Positions 1 to 9,447 of a stretch of 64,000 bases of DNA are shown piece after piece (position 1 is the stretch's first letter; each line of letters starts with the position of its first letter). Source of the DNA: Klebsiella oxytoca NBRC 105695 (GTDB lineage Bacteria > Pseudomonadota > Gammaproteobacteria > Enterobacterales > Enterobacteriaceae). The notes under the pieces are model-generated. The model was not told where the DNA came from. It saw only the letters and a program-made list of their open reading frames with translations, and did not search any database. The stretch spans positions 124,001 to 188,000 of the forward strand of contig NZ_BCZK01000006.1 of the NCBI RefSeq assembly GCF_001598695.1, written 5' to 3'. The position numbers and the translations under genes were made by a program.

Positions 1-562
1 CCCACACCCGATCGAGCAGCTCAAGACGGGAAAAGACCTCCCCGGGGTGACGAGCAAAATAGTATAAAAGATCGAACTCGCGCGGGGTGAGATCCACCAT
101 CTCGCCGCGCAGCTTAACGTCGCGGGATAGAGGATCGATGCTCAAGCCGTGGCTATTGATACGCCCGGCATCCATTAACAAATTTTGCCCCATCGCCTCC
201 TGGCGACGAAACACCGCTTTGACCCGGGCGGTCAGTTCGAGAATCGAAAAGGGTTTGGCCAGATAATCATCCGCCCCCATTTCAAGGCCCTGAATCCGCT
301 GGGTTTCGCTGGCGCGGGCGCTGATAATAATCACCGGCAAATAGCGGGTTTGCTGACGAATACGCCGACAAATTTCCAGACCGTCAACGCCCGGCAGCAT
401 CAGGTCGAGGATCACCGCATCCCAGAGATCCTTTTCCAGCTGCCGCAGGGCCTGCGCCCCGTCCGCTACGTGAACAATCTGATATCCCTCATCGAGCAGA
501 TTCAGGCGCAGCAGCGCAGCGATATCTTCATCATCTTCAACCAACAGAATTTTTTTTGCCAC
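1..562 (-). CDS. OmpR/PhoB-family response regulator, 3' end cut by the window edge
   Basis: Reading the minus strand from a GTG at 562 gives MAKKILLVEDDEDIAALL, a receiver domain with the acidic pair near residue 10, the phospho-acceptor Asp in VILDLMLPGVDG and the conserved Lys in YLAKPFS. A winged-helix DNA-binding domain follows (VDLTPREFDLLYYFARHPGEVFSR) and runs off at base 1. I chose GTG 562 because GGAG lies 8 bases upstream; an in-frame GTG at 571 is the alternative. It is a two-component output regulator, probably paired with a histidine kinase outside the window. It lies 78 bp downstream of rlmC on the same strand, where E. coli has art genes. The target is unknown. Confidence 0.88.
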   Translation of the reverse strand, partial: MAKKILLVEDDEDIAALLRLNLLDEGYQIVHVADGAQALRQLEKDLWDAVILDLMLPGVDGLEICRRIRQQTRYLPVIIISARASETQRIQGLEMGADDYLAKPFSILELTARVKAVFRRQEAMGQNLLMDAGRINSHGLSIDPLSRDVKLRGEMVDLTPREFDLLYYFARHPGEVFSRLELLDRVW

Positions 563-640
563 CGGCAGCACTCCGCTATTCTTACGTTCTGATAAGCCAA
601 GCTTACCCGATCTTTGCCGGCTGAAGAGTTCACATTTTGT

Positions 641-1771
641 TTATACATCGCGAACCAGCAGGGTCAACACCTCATAGTGGGCGGTATGCGGGAACATATC
701 GAATAGCTGGACGCGCGCGATGCGGTAGCCATTCAACCGGGCGATATCTTTCGCCATCGTGCGGGCGTTGCAGCTGGAGTAGATAATAAAATCCGGCGCC
801 ATACGGTTTAAATAGTCGCACAGTCCGTCGCCGATACCCCGACGCGGCGGGTTCACCAGTACCAGATCGGGAATTTCGCCTTCGCCGGTAGCAAACTGCG
901 TGGAATCGAGCGCCTGGAAATGCAGATTCTGCAGTCCGAGCTGCGCCGCCGATTGTCTGGCGCAGGCGATGGCCTCAGCGGCGATCTCAATCCCGGTCAG
1001 GCGCATCTCCGGCGTGGCGCAGTGCAGACCAAAGCCGCCAACGCCGCAAAAGAGATCCCACATATGATTAACCGGTAGCTGGCGCACCCAGTCGCGAGCG
1101 GTGGCATACAGCCGGCTGGCCACCGCCGGGTTGGTCTGAAAGAAGCTTTGCGGGCGGATCCATAGCGGCACGCCGTTAAAGTTTTCCGCCAGCGCCTGCT
1201 GGTCGGTGAGGAAAATTTCCCGCTCTCCTTCCATGATGGCCATATGCACCGGCTGAATATTGGCGGTAATCACTTTCAGCTGCGGCAGCTGCGCCTGGAG
1301 CGCCGGCAGCGCGGCGCGCAGCTGGGCCAGCTTGGTCTCCGAACGCAGAACAAAGCGCAGCATCATCCCGCCGTCGAGCCGGCTTTCGGTCAGCAGAATG
1401 TACTTCAGCTCCCCGCGCCTGCGGGCAACGTTATAGGGCGTGAGTCCGGCGCGAGCGATAAACGGCTTGAGCGCAGCGAAGACGGGGGCGAAGCCTGGCG
1501 GATAGAGCGGGCAATCGGTGAGGTCTTCCGGGGAGCCATCACGGTGCAGCATTCCGAGCAGCGGGCGCTCTACGCTACCGCTGACCACCATTTTCGCTTT
1601 GTTGCGAAACCCGCTTTCCGGGCCGCAAACCGGCGCGCACCAGTCAGCGACGGGGGCATCGGCGAGAAGCGTGCGCAAATCGGCCATTTTATCGGCGAGC
1701 TGTTGCGATACCGGCAGTTCCAGCCACTGGCAGGAGCGACAGCGGCCCGCGTCATAGAGTGCGCAGTGCAT
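641..1771 (-). CDS. rlmC: 23S rRNA (uracil-747 C5) methyltransferase RlmC
   Basis: The 376-residue protein methylates U747 of 23S rRNA with S-adenosylmethionine. The N-terminus [14 protein letters not shown] carries cysteines 3, 11 and 14, which with a later Cys in DCPLYPPG bind a 4Fe-4S cluster in the family. The SAM-binding motif [14 protein letters not shown] and the catalytic-cysteine motif [14 protein letters not shown] are intact. Length matches E. coli RlmC (375 aa), and most of the sequence is recognisably the same. It sits downstream of ybjO on the same strand, as in E. coli, separated by about 40 bp. Confidence 0.97.
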   Translation of the reverse strand: MHCALYDAGRCRSCQWLELPVSQQLADKMADLRTLLADAPVADWCAPVCGPESGFRNKAKMVVSGSVERPLLGMLHRDGSPEDLTDCPLYPPGFAPVFAALKPFIARAGLTPYNVARRRGELKYILLTESRLDGGMMLRFVLRSETKLAQLRAALPALQAQLPQLKVITANIQPVHMAIMEGEREIFLTDQQALAENFNGVPLWIRPQSFFQTNPAVASRLYATARDWVRQLPVNHMWDLFCGVGGFGLHCATPEMRLTGIEIAAEAIACARQSAAQLGLQNLHFQALDSTQFATGEGEIPDLVLVNPPRRGIGDGLCDYLNRMAPDFIIYSSCNARTMAKDIARLNGYRIARVQLFDMFPHTAHYEVLTLLVRDV

Positions 1772-1813
1772 AACAAGACCTTCAAAAAAACAGGGGCGGG
1801 GATTGTATCACCG

Positions 1814-2302
1814 TTACTGTAAACGGAAAAAGCGTCGGCACGGGGCCGGAACAAACAGCATGGCCAGCACCAGTAGATCCGGCAGCTTTTGCAGCACCAA
1901 AGAACGAAATATCTCGCGCTTCGATTCACCGGCAATGCTAAACAGCTCAGGATAACCGTAGCCCAATGAAGCGGCCCACAGGTAGCCAATCACGATAATC
2001 TGCGTCAACAGGAACAGCCAACGCGCCCAGTTGCGCCCTTTTACCAGCGAAAACGCGCACCAGATTTCAATAAATACCAGCACCAGACTTGAGAGAAACA
2101 CCAGGGTGAGCGCCCACGTCTGCACGCTGCGATGGACAAAATCCGCGATTCCCTGAACGCCAAGCTGGTTGAGGATCATCAGCAAATCCAGGCCGCGGAT
2201 TAAAATAATGGCGAAGGCCGCCACCTGCACCAGCGCAGGAACGTTAAGACGAGCATGAGACGAACGCGTTTTAGTAAACAATCCCAACGTAAAGTCTTCC
2301 AT
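1814..2302 (-). CDS. ybjO: Inner-membrane protein YbjO (DUF2593)
   Basis: The 162-residue protein has the same length as E. coli YbjO and starts alike (MEDFTLGLF). Four hydrophobic stretches can be seen: AAFAIILIRGLDLLMIL, WALTLVFLSSLVLVFIEIW, WLFLLTQIIVIGYLWAA and LPDLLVLAMLFV. It is therefore a small integral membrane protein. Its function is unknown. It lies 57 bp downstream of potI on the same strand, so it may be the last gene of the putrescine importer operon, though no functional link has been shown. Confidence 0.93.
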   Translation of the reverse strand: MEDFTLGLFTKTRSSHARLNVPALVQVAAFAIILIRGLDLLMILNQLGVQGIADFVHRSVQTWALTLVFLSSLVLVFIEIWCAFSLVKGRNWARWLFLLTQIIVIGYLWAASLGYGYPELFSIAGESKREIFRSLVLQKLPDLLVLAMLFVPAPCRRFFRLQ

Positions 2303-2359
2303 GAAAACGGCGCCACAAATGCGGCGCCGATGTTAACTCTATTGCAGATTTTAGGTGGT

Positions 2360-3205
2360 TCAGCCGCTTCTTGCACGCTGGATATCGCGCACCCGCTGCT
2401 TTTCCGCGCGGGCCATCAAATACCAGGCGATAAAACCAACAATCCCGACCACGCCGAGGATTAACGTTGCCAGGGCATTAATCTCCGGGTTAACCCCCAT
2501 GCGCACGCTGGAGAAGACCAGCATCGGCAGCGTCGTCGCCCCCGGCCCGGAAACAAAGCTGGCAATAACCAGGTCGTCGAGCGACAACGTAAAGGCCAGC
2601 AGCCAGCCGGAGACCACCGCCGGCATAATCATCGGCAGCGTAATGACGAAAAAGACCTTCAGCGGCGCGGCGCCCAGATCCATCGCCGCCTCCTCGATTG
2701 AGTGGTCCAGCTCACGCAGGCGCGATGAAATGACCACCGCCACGTACGCGGTACAGAAGGTCACGTGCGCCAGCCAGATGGTCAGCATGCCGCGATCCGA
2801 CGGCCAGCCAATTGAATGCCCCAGCGCGACAAACAGCAGCAGCAGCGACAGGCCGGTAATCACATCGGGCATCACCAGCGGCGCGGTGATCATAAAAGCA
2901 AAGCCGTTTGAACCGCGGAAGCGGCCAAAACGCACCATTACCACTGCGGCAATGGTACCGAGGATCGCCGCCGCCGTCGCGGCGCAGGCGGCAATGGTCA
3001 GGCTTAAGCCTACCGCGCTCATCATCGCATCGTCATGAAACAGCTCGCGATACCAGCGCGTCGACCACCCGGCCCATACCGTCACCAGCTTTGAGCTGTT
3101 GAACGAGTAAATTACCAGCATCAGCATCGGCGCATACAGAAAGGTAAAGCCAAGCAGCAAAATGACGATTCGCCACGGCGAACGGACTACCGGTAAATTA
3201 TTCAT
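2360..3205 (-). CDS. potI: Putrescine ABC transporter permease PotI
   Basis: The 281-residue protein is one of the two membrane subunits of the PotFGHI importer, which takes up putrescine across the inner membrane. About six membrane segments are seen. The binding-protein-dependent permease (EAA) motif that docks onto the ATPase is at EEAAMDLGAAPLKVFFVITLP. I chose the ATG at 3205 (MNNLPVVRSPWR) because it matches the E. coli start and gives the 4-bp ATGA overlap with the potH stop. A longer frame to 3247 would overlap potH further and is not needed. Confidence 0.97.
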   Translation of the reverse strand: MNNLPVVRSPWRIVILLLGFTFLYAPMLMLVIYSFNSSKLVTVWAGWSTRWYRELFHDDAMMSAVGLSLTIAACAATAAAILGTIAAVVMVRFGRFRGSNGFAFMITAPLVMPDVITGLSLLLLFVALGHSIGWPSDRGMLTIWLAHVTFCTAYVAVVISSRLRELDHSIEEAAMDLGAAPLKVFFVITLPMIMPAVVSGWLLAFTLSLDDLVIASFVSGPGATTLPMLVFSSVRMGVNPEINALATLILGVVGIVGFIAWYLMARAEKQRVRDIQRARSG

Positions 3206-4155
3206 CCGTGTTCCCCCACCTGTTTTTGCTGATGCTTGTGGAACCACATGATCGGTACGATCAGCAACAGCAGCATCACTATCGCTACCGCCGAGGCCAC
3301 CGGCCAGTCGCGGTTGTTAAAGAACTCCTGCCACAGCACGCGGCCAATCATAATACTGTCCGGGCCGCCCAGCAGTTCCGGGATAACGAACTCCCCTACC
3401 GCCGGAATAAACACCAGCATCGACCCGGCAATAATGCCGCCTTTGGTGAGCGGGACGATCACCTGGAAGAAGGTCTTCAGCGGCCGGGCGCCCAGATCCA
3501 GCGACGCCTCAACCAGCGAGTAATCGATGCGCGTGAGGGCGGTATAAATCGGTAGCACCATAAACGGCAGATAGGCATAAACAATACCGATATAGACCGC
3601 CAGGTTGGTGTGCAGGATCTCCAGAGGCTGGTCGATAACCCCCAGCCACAGCAGGAAGTTGTTCAGCACGCCGTTGCTTTTCAGCAGCCCCATCCAGGCA
3701 TAGACGCGGATCAGGAACGACGTCCATGACGGCAGAATGACCAGCAGCAGCAGGATATTCCGGGTCGATGGCTTACTGTGCGCCACCGCCCACGCCAGCG
3801 GATAACCCAGCAACAGACAGCAGAACGTCGAGATCCCTGCCACCTGGAGCGACTGCAGATACGCCTCAAAATAGAGAGGATCGTCGGTAAGCTGCAGGAA
3901 ATTACCGAGATTCAGCGTTAACGTTAGCTGGCCGTCGGCCCACTCCAGCAGATCGGTGTAGGGCGGGATCGCCCGCGCCATCTCCGCCAGGCTGATTTTA
4001 AAGACGATCAGAAATGGCAGCAGGAACAGCAGGATCAGCCATATGTAAGGCAGCGCAATCACCAGCTTGCGCCCGTGGGCCATCTGCAGCCGCGCCAGCC
4101 ACAGCGCGAAACCGCCCGGTTTGTTTACGCCTGACGGGGGTTCTAATGTACTCAT
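3202..4155 (-). CDS. potH: Putrescine ABC transporter permease PotH
   Basis: The 317-residue partner of PotI forms the transmembrane channel. It has a cytoplasmic N-terminus, six predicted membrane helices and the EAA-like loop EASLDLGARPLKTFFQVIVPL. Length equals E. coli PotH. Its start is 10 bp downstream of the potG stop and its stop overlaps potI by 4 bp, which shows translational coupling in the order potF-potG-potH-potI-ybjO. Confidence 0.97.
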   Translation of the reverse strand: MSTLEPPSGVNKPGGFALWLARLQMAHGRKLVIALPYIWLILLFLLPFLIVFKISLAEMARAIPPYTDLLEWADGQLTLTLNLGNFLQLTDDPLYFEAYLQSLQVAGISTFCCLLLGYPLAWAVAHSKPSTRNILLLLVILPSWTSFLIRVYAWMGLLKSNGVLNNFLLWLGVIDQPLEILHTNLAVYIGIVYAYLPFMVLPIYTALTRIDYSLVEASLDLGARPLKTFFQVIVPLTKGGIIAGSMLVFIPAVGEFVIPELLGGPDSIMIGRVLWQEFFNNRDWPVASAVAIVMLLLLIVPIMWFHKHQQKQVGEHG

Positions 4156-4165
4156 TGCCCTCTCC

Positions 4166-5299
4166 TCACACCGTCAGCACGACGCAGCTATCGGCGTCCC
4201 AGCATAAACGGACTTCATCGCCCCAGGTTGGCGCACCTTTGCGGTAACGGTGCTCGTTCTGCAGCTGAGCGCTGAGCATCTGCCCGCTTTTCAGGCGCAC
4301 ATGGTAGATAGACAGGTCACCGAGATAGGCAATATAGATAACCTCACCTACCGCGAAGTTATAGCCGTCCGCCGGTGGGTCCTCGCAGAGCATAATTTTT
4401 TCCGGGCGCAGAGCCACCCACACCGGGACGTTATCGACGACGGAGGCATCGGGATCGACCTTCAGCGGATGCGTCAGGCCCGGGGAATCCAGCACCAGGC
4501 CATCTTCCTGGCGCTCTTTCACCAGCCCTTCAAAGACGTTAACCGAGCCGATAAACTCCGCGCTGTAGCGGGTAGTTGGGTGCTCGTAAATTTCCTCCGG
4601 CTCGCCGATCTGTACGAACTTGCCGCGGTTCATAATGGCGATACGCCCCGCCATGGTCATCGCCTCTTCCTGATCGTGGGTCACCATCACGCAGGTGACG
4701 CCGACGCGCTCAAGAATATCGACCACTTCCAGCTGCATCCTGTCGCGCAGCTTCTTATCCAGCGCGCCCATCGGCTCGTCAAGCAGCAGCAGTTTCGGTC
4801 TTTTCGCCAGGCTGCGGGCCAGCGCCACGCGTTGACGCTGACCGCCGGAGAGCTGATGCGGTTTACGCTTTGCGAACTCCTGCATATGCACCAGCGCCAG
4901 CATCTCCTGCACCCGACTGGTGATTTCGGCCTTAGGCAATTTGTCCTGCTTGAGGCCAAAGGCGATGTTCTGCTCCACCGTCATATGGGGAAAGAGCGCA
5001 TAGGACTGAAACATCATGTTAATCGGCCGCTGATACGGCGGCACCCGCGCCAGATCGACGCCATCCAGGACAATCTGCCCGGCGGTAGGCTGTTCGAATC
5101 CCGCCAGCATGCGCAGCAGGGTTGACTTGCCGCAGCCGGATGCGCCCAGCAGGGCAAAAATTTCGCCTTTATAAATGGTGAGATTGACATCATCGACGGC
5201 GTGCTGGCCATCGAAGGACTTCGTTAAATTACGGATTTCGAGCAGCGGGGTCAGCGCTTTGGGGGTTTTCGCCTGCGGGCGAGGAATTACATCATTCAC
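4166..5299 (-). CDS. potG: Putrescine ABC transporter ATPase PotG
   Basis: The 377-residue ATPase powers putrescine uptake. It has Walker A GASGCGKST, the Q-loop FQSYALFPHMTV, the ABC signature LSGGQRQRVALARSL, Walker B KLLLLDEPMGALD and the H-loop VMVTHDQEEA. A C-terminal TOBE-type domain follows (VALRPEKIMLCEDPPADG). I chose the GTG start at 5299 because GGAG lies 8 bases upstream and the protein then begins NDVIPRPQAK at the same point as E. coli PotG. The open frame upstream runs through the REP element and is not likely to be translated. Confidence 0.96.
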   Translation of the reverse strand: MNDVIPRPQAKTPKALTPLLEIRNLTKSFDGQHAVDDVNLTIYKGEIFALLGASGCGKSTLLRMLAGFEQPTAGQIVLDGVDLARVPPYQRPINMMFQSYALFPHMTVEQNIAFGLKQDKLPKAEITSRVQEMLALVHMQEFAKRKPHQLSGGQRQRVALARSLAKRPKLLLLDEPMGALDKKLRDRMQLEVVDILERVGVTCVMVTHDQEEAMTMAGRIAIMNRGKFVQIGEPEEIYEHPTTRYSAEFIGSVNVFEGLVKERQEDGLVLDSPGLTHPLKVDPDASVVDNVPVWVALRPEKIMLCEDPPADGYNFAVGEVIYIAYLGDLSIYHVRLKSGQMLSAQLQNEHRYRKGAPTWGDEVRLCWDADSCVVLTV

Positions 5300-5332
5300 G
5301 GGGTGTTCTCCGGCAGAAATCAAATCATGGTG

Positions 5333-5389
5333 CAGGCGCACCATAACGGTGCGCCTGTTGCCGGCAGCGCGACGCTTATCCGGCCTACA
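5333..5389. repeat. Hairpin plus REP-like unit between potF and potG
   Basis: CAGGCGCACC at 5333-5342 pairs perfectly with GGTGCGCCTG at 5348-5357 around a 5-base loop. It is followed by a REP-type unit at about 5359-5389 (GCCGGATAAG on the minus strand, then GCTGCCGGC). This places two stable RNA structures between the binding-protein gene potF and the ATPase gene potG. In similar enterobacterial operons such structures protect the upstream message and raise binding-protein output relative to the membrane components; that role here is inference. Confidence 0.8.
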
Positions 5390-5401
5390 ACTCACGGAGA
5401 A

Positions 5402-6514
5402 TTACTTACCGCTTTTCACCTTCGTCCATGCGCGAGTACGCACGCGATCGATTTTCGGATCCTGGACTTTCAGGGTGAACAGCTTGGCGAAGACGTCAGC
5501 CGGCGGGTAGATGGCCGGATTGCTGCGGATCGCTTCGCTGACCAGCGGCGTAGATGCTTTGTTGCCGTTAGCGTAATAGACATGATCGCTAATATGCGCG
5601 ATAACGTCCGGACGCATCAGATAGTTCAGGAATTGATAAGCCTCTTCTTTGTTTTTCGCATCTGCCGGCATAGCGAAGACGTCAAAGAACGCCAGCGCGC
5701 CCTCTTTCGGGATAAAGTAGGAAACGTTGACCCCGTTCTTCGCTTCTTTCGCCCGGTTAGCCGCCTGCCATACGTCGCCCGCCCAGCCGATCGCGACGCA
5801 GATATCGCCGTTCGCCAGGTCGTTGATGTACTGCGAAGAGTGGAAGTAGCGAATATTCGGACGCAGCTTCAGCAGCAGGTCGGTTGCCGGGCCAGTGTAG
5901 TCATCGGCTTTGGTGCTATTAGGATCTTTGCCGAGGTAGTTCAGCACGGTGGCGAAAATCTCTTCCGGGGCATCAAGGAAGGAGACGCCGCAGCTTTTCA
6001 GTTTCTCCAGATTTTCCGGCTTCATCACCAGATCCCAGCTGTCCAGCGGCGCATCTTTGCCCAGCACGGCTTTCACTTTATCGATGTTATAGCCTATGCC
6101 GGTTGTCGCCCACAGGTAGGGAATCGCGTATTTATTGTCCGGGTCGTGCTTCGCGACCAGCTTCAGCACTTCCGGATCGAGATTTTTCCAGTTGGGGAGC
6201 TTGCTCTTATCCAGCGGCTGGAACACCCCTGCCGCCAGCTGGCGCTCGAGGAAGCTGGCCGACGGCACCACCAGGTCAAATCCGGTGCTGCCCGCCATAA
6301 GCTTACCCTCCAGCACTTCATTGGAGTCAAAAACGTCATACACCACTTTAATACCGGTCTCTTTTTCAAAATTCGCCACCGTATCCGGGGCAATATAATC
6401 AGACCAGTTATATACATGCAGGGTTTTTTGTTCGGCTGCGAGCGAACCGGCAGAGACGGCCATCAGCGCACCCGTAACCAGACCTGTTAACCATTTTTTA
6501 CCAAAGGCGGTCAT
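5402..6514 (-). CDS. potF: Periplasmic putrescine-binding protein PotF
   Basis: The 370-residue periplasmic receptor delivers putrescine to PotHI. The signal peptide MTAFGKKWLTGLVTGALMAV..SLAA is cleaved before AEQKTL. The mature protein has the polyamine-binding fold with HVYNWSDYIAPDT near the start and VAIGWAGDVWQAANRA later. I chose ATG 6514 over the in-frame ATG at 6586 because the signal peptide then begins normally and the length equals E. coli PotF; AGGAATAAGAG lies just upstream. It is the first gene of the pot operon. Confidence 0.97.
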   Translation of the reverse strand: MTAFGKKWLTGLVTGALMAVSAGSLAAEQKTLHVYNWSDYIAPDTVANFEKETGIKVVYDVFDSNEVLEGKLMAGSTGFDLVVPSASFLERQLAAGVFQPLDKSKLPNWKNLDPEVLKLVAKHDPDNKYAIPYLWATTGIGYNIDKVKAVLGKDAPLDSWDLVMKPENLEKLKSCGVSFLDAPEEIFATVLNYLGKDPNSTKADDYTGPATDLLLKLRPNIRYFHSSQYINDLANGDICVAIGWAGDVWQAANRAKEAKNGVNVSYFIPKEGALAFFDVFAMPADAKNKEEAYQFLNYLMRPDVIAHISDHVYYANGNKASTPLVSEAIRSNPAIYPPADVFAKLFTLKVQDPKIDRVRTRAWTKVKSGK

Positions 6515-6862
6515 ATCTCTTATTCCTTCTCGATGCCCGTTAACAAGCGGGCTGAATATACGCACTTGTTCGCATGCAATAATCATGCATATTTTTTCAA
6601 TGCCTAAGAAAAGGAGAGAGGACCTCTCCCGGAATGGTTGCCCGCAACTGGAAGCAGCGTCAGAATAACTGTAGCCAGAATAAGAGGCTATAGCCCAGGA
6701 GAAAAAACGGCTTTTATCAATTTTTTATGCAATAAGGGTCTATGTGATAAGCCGAAAACGGCGGAATGGCGGTGAAAAATTCTTTACAGAAAGGTTAACA
6801 ACAGAATAATCGCGGGTAATACGCAGCCACTATGGCAGTGACTGCGCTATTTTTCGCCAGCC
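6515..6862. other. Intergenic region between ybjN and potF
   Basis: This 348-bp stretch has no convincing gene. It should hold the potF promoter, close to 6530-6600, and the end of the ybjN transcript. I see a short minus-strand terminator at 6607-6629 (separate entry) and an imperfect inverted repeat at about 6824-6844 (CAGCCACT/AGTGACTG). I could not place -35/-10 boxes for potF with confidence. Confidence 0.5.
6607..6629 (-). terminator. Weak intrinsic terminator downstream of ybjN
   Basis: On the minus strand GGAGAG and CTCTCC form a 6-bp stem with a 5-base loop, followed by TTTTC. It lies between ybjN and potF and is oriented to end the ybjC-nfsA-rimK-ybjN transcript. The stem is short, so it may be leaky. 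Confidence 0.5.
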
Positions 6863-7342
6863 TCAGTGAAGAAAATGGTACTGAATATTCTCAGCTATCG
6901 GTTCTTCTTCCTCAGACTTATACAGCACCTGGTTAGCGCTGGCTTCAAGGATGACCATCGATATCTGTTCTTCGCTCTGGCGGAAAAACCATGCAAACTG
7001 ATCGATCGTCACGCCGACGCCGACGGTCAACGCCTGGCAAACCACCAGTTTCGGCAGATTATCATCCTGAATATCGAGGAAAGCTTTCACCGTCAACGAG
7101 CTGGCGTTAATCGCAGAAAGATCGGCGGAAAGCGGCAGGAGCGCGGAGGGTTTCACCTCAGCCAGCGCGGAGAAAAGCACCACGTTATCAACCAGGTCAA
7201 GTTTGGCATCAAAAATGCCTTCGAAATTTTGCATATGCGGCAGGTGCAGTGCCTGGCAGGAATCACACTCAAAAAAGCTGATGCCCAATTCGTCGAGCCA
7301 TTGACGTAACGTATCAAGACCCGGAACGACCAGTGAATCCAT
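6863..7342 (-). CDS. ybjN: YbjN-family protein
   Basis: The 159-residue protein matches E. coli YbjN (158 aa) from the start (SLVVPGLDTLRQWLDELG) almost to the end, where both finish in FLH. No signal peptide or membrane segment is visible, and the type III chaperone-like fold of the family would suit a cytosolic protein. E. coli work links YbjN to stress tolerance, motility and multicopy suppression phenotypes, but the molecular role is unknown. It follows rimK by about 90 bp on the same strand and is probably the last gene of that operon. Confidence 0.94.
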   Translation of the reverse strand: MDSLVVPGLDTLRQWLDELGISFFECDSCQALHLPHMQNFEGIFDAKLDLVDNVVLFSALAEVKPSALLPLSADLSAINASSLTVKAFLDIQDDNLPKLVVCQALTVGVGVTIDQFAWFFRQSEEQISMVILEASANQVLYKSEEEEPIAENIQYHFLH

Positions 7343-7431
7343 ATGACCTGTGACCTCTTACTGTGAAAAATGCGACGCCATAGCTTACGCAAAAAAAGCG
7401 CCGTATTCCATGACAGTGTCGCGAAAGGCAG

Positions 7432-8334
7432 CTATCCCCCCATTTTCAGACAAAATCCGGGCGTCGCTTGTCGTTCAATCCAGGCGATCATCTTGCCGGC
7501 AATATCGACGCCGGTGGTGGTTTCAACCCCCTCCAGCCCCGGAGAAGCGTTCACTTCCATCACCAGCGGTCCGCGCGTGGCGCGCAGTATATCCACGCCC
7601 GCCACGTCCAGCCCGAGCGTTTGCGCCGCCTTAATGGCCATTTCACGCTCCTGCTCGCTGATAAGCGCCACCGAGGCTACGCCGCCGCGATGCAGGTTGG
7701 AGCGAAAATCGCCCTCCTTGGCCCGCCGCTCAATCGCCGCGACCACTTCATTACCCACCACGAGGCAGCGCACGTCCCGGCCTTTCGCCTCGGCGATATA
7801 CTCCTGAACCAGAATATGCGCATTCAGGCCGCGAAAAGCGTCAATGACGCTCTCTGCCGCCTGGCGCGTTTCGGCCAGCACAACGCCGATCCCCTGCGTC
7901 CCCTCCACCAGCTTGACCACCAGCGGCGCGCCGCCAACCATGGCGATCAGATCGCTGGTGTCGTCCGGCGAGTGGGCAATACCGGTGAGCGGCAGGTCGA
8001 TGCCCTGGCGCGCCAGCAGCTGGAGCGAACGCAGCTTGTCGCGGGCGCGCGTGATGGCTACCGATTCATTCAGCGGATAGCTGCCGAGCAGCTCAAACTG
8101 ACGCAGCGCCGCGGTGCCGTAGTAGGTGATCGCCGTGCCGATACGCGGGATCACGGCGTCAAAATGCGGGAGCTGGCGGCCTTTATAGTGAATTGACGAG
8201 GCCACCGGGCTGACGTTCATATAGCAGGAAAGCGGATCGAGGATTTCCACCTGATGACCGCGTTTTTGCGCGGCTTCGCGCAGGCGTCGACATGAATAAA
8301 GCGTTCCATCCCGGGATAATATGGCAATTTTCAC
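7432..8334 (-). CDS. rimK: Ribosomal protein bS6 alpha-L-glutamate ligase RimK
   Basis: The 300-residue ATP-grasp ligase adds glutamate residues to the C-terminus of ribosomal protein S6; E. coli RimK can also make poly-glutamate. The ATP-grasp core is clear ([18 protein letters not shown], then [17 protein letters not shown]), with the Mg-binding end [13 protein letters not shown] chose GTG 8334 ([15 protein letters not shown]) because GAGG lies 6 bases upstream and length then equals E. coli RimK; the longer frame to 8382 has no matching homologous N-terminus. It is third in the ybjC-nfsA-rimK-ybjN cluster. Confidence 0.96.
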   Translation of the reverse strand: MKIAILSRDGTLYSCRRLREAAQKRGHQVEILDPLSCYMNVSPVASSIHYKGRQLPHFDAVIPRIGTAITYYGTAALRQFELLGSYPLNESVAITRARDKLRSLQLLARQGIDLPLTGIAHSPDDTSDLIAMVGGAPLVVKLVEGTQGIGVVLAETRQAAESVIDAFRGLNAHILVQEYIAEAKGRDVRCLVVGNEVVAAIERRAKEGDFRSNLHRGGVASVALISEQEREMAIKAAQTLGLDVAGVDILRATRGPLVMEVNASPGLEGVETTTGVDIAGKMIAWIERQATPGFCLKMGG

Positions 8335-8450
8335 CCTGCACCTCTGCGAAAAGACCCGCTCTGGCGGGCCTCTGAGTAGCAAACAACGTTTTAAATTAGC
8401 GCTGACCTGCGGAATTTCCTTGCGTCAGACCGGGTGCAGTTTACACGCAA

Positions 8451-9173
8451 TCAGCGCGTAGCCCATCCCTGCTTATGCAGATATTCCAGAATAAATGGCC
8501 GGCTTTCTTTGACGATAGTCCGGCGGATATGGTCGCTCCAGGTATCGCGACGCGTGTTGCTGCCGCGAGAGAGATAATAGTGCTCCAACTGCTCGTCATA
8601 TTCAGCAAGGACCGTCTCATCCAGCGGCTGATAGTGATTTTCATGAACCAGCATCGCCGACGGCATGCGCGGTTTCACTTCCGGATTATCGTCAGGCCAG
8701 CCAAGGCACAGGCCAAACAGCGGCATTACGTGCTGTGGGAGCTTCAGCAGCTGGGTCACCGCATCAATATTGTTACGCAGCCCGCCGATATAGACGCCGC
8801 CCAGGCCAAGAGATTCCGCCGCCACCAGCGCATTCTGCGCCATAATCGCGGTGTCGACGCAGCCCAGCAGGAGCTGTTCGGCGAGCCCCAGCTGAGCGTC
8901 CGGGCAGATTTGCAGATTGCGGTTAAAATCAGGGCAGAATACCCAGAATTCCGCAGCCTGCGCCACGTGCTGCTGTCCGCCGCTCAGCGGCACCAGCTGT
9001 TGACGTATTTCCGGGTCGGTAACGCGAATAATTGAGGTACATTGTAAAAAACTGGAGCTGGAGGCTCCCTGCGCGCTGGCGATAATTGCGGCGCGCTGTT
9101 CTTCGCTGATCGGCGCGTCGGTAAAATGGCGAATAGAACGGTGGCTACGCAGCAGCTCAATGGTCGGCGTCAT
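8451..9173 (-). CDS. nfsA: Oxygen-insensitive NADPH nitroreductase NfsA
   Basis: The 240-residue flavoprotein reduces nitroaromatics and quinones by two electrons with NADPH and FMN. The N-terminus TIELLRSHRSIRHFTDAPI is the FMN-phosphate contact region of the NfsA/FRP family. The C-terminal part with RRDTWSDHIRRTIVKESRPF is also typical, and length equals E. coli NfsA. The start overlaps the ybjC stop by 17 bp, so the two are co-transcribed. In E. coli this promoter answers to MarA/SoxS/Rob; I could not identify that box here by eye. Confidence 0.96.
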   Translation of the reverse strand: MTPTIELLRSHRSIRHFTDAPISEEQRAAIIASAQGASSSSFLQCTSIIRVTDPEIRQQLVPLSGGQQHVAQAAEFWVFCPDFNRNLQICPDAQLGLAEQLLLGCVDTAIMAQNALVAAESLGLGGVYIGGLRNNIDAVTQLLKLPQHVMPLFGLCLGWPDDNPEVKPRMPSAMLVHENHYQPLDETVLAEYDEQLEHYYLSRGSNTRRDTWSDHIRRTIVKESRPFILEYLHKQGWATR

Positions 9174-9447
9174 CTCGTTTTTCTCTGTCAGGCAATGATG
9201 AAGGGGAATTTTTCGTTTGCGTCAACTGCGGGGCAACAACTTTCGCCACACGCCAGATTAACGCCACGGCGGCCGGAAGCATCAGCAGGATCCCCGCGAA
9301 GATCATCAGTAGCGCCGCTGTCGGGCTGGAAAACGGCGCAGGCAGGCTGACGTACTGATTAAGCGAGAGCCAGGCCAGGGTCAACAGCACCATGCCGATA
9401 AACTCAACTACCAGAACGCTTTTGGGTAATGCTGCGGGCGATCGCAT
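9157..9447 (-). CDS. ybjC: Small membrane protein YbjC (DUF1418)
   Basis: The 96-residue protein has two hydrophobic segments (VLVVEFIGMVLLTLAWLSL and AALLMIFAGILLMLPAAVALIW) and a charged tail. It matches E. coli YbjC (95 aa). I chose ATG 9447 (MRSPAALPKS) because GGAGG stands 7 bases upstream. Function is unknown. As the first gene of the nfsA operon it is expected to be co-induced with nfsA under redox stress. Confidence 0.92.
   Translation of the reverse strand: MRSPAALPKSVLVVEFIGMVLLTLAWLSLNQYVSLPAPFSSPTAALLMIFAGILLMLPAAVALIWRVAKVVAPQLTQTKNSPSSLPDREKRDDADH

Noticed and set aside
5303-6490. A 395-codon plus-strand frame opposite potF
   Set aside because: It is antisense to a well-identified gene, is rich in Arg and His, and has no recognisable domain.
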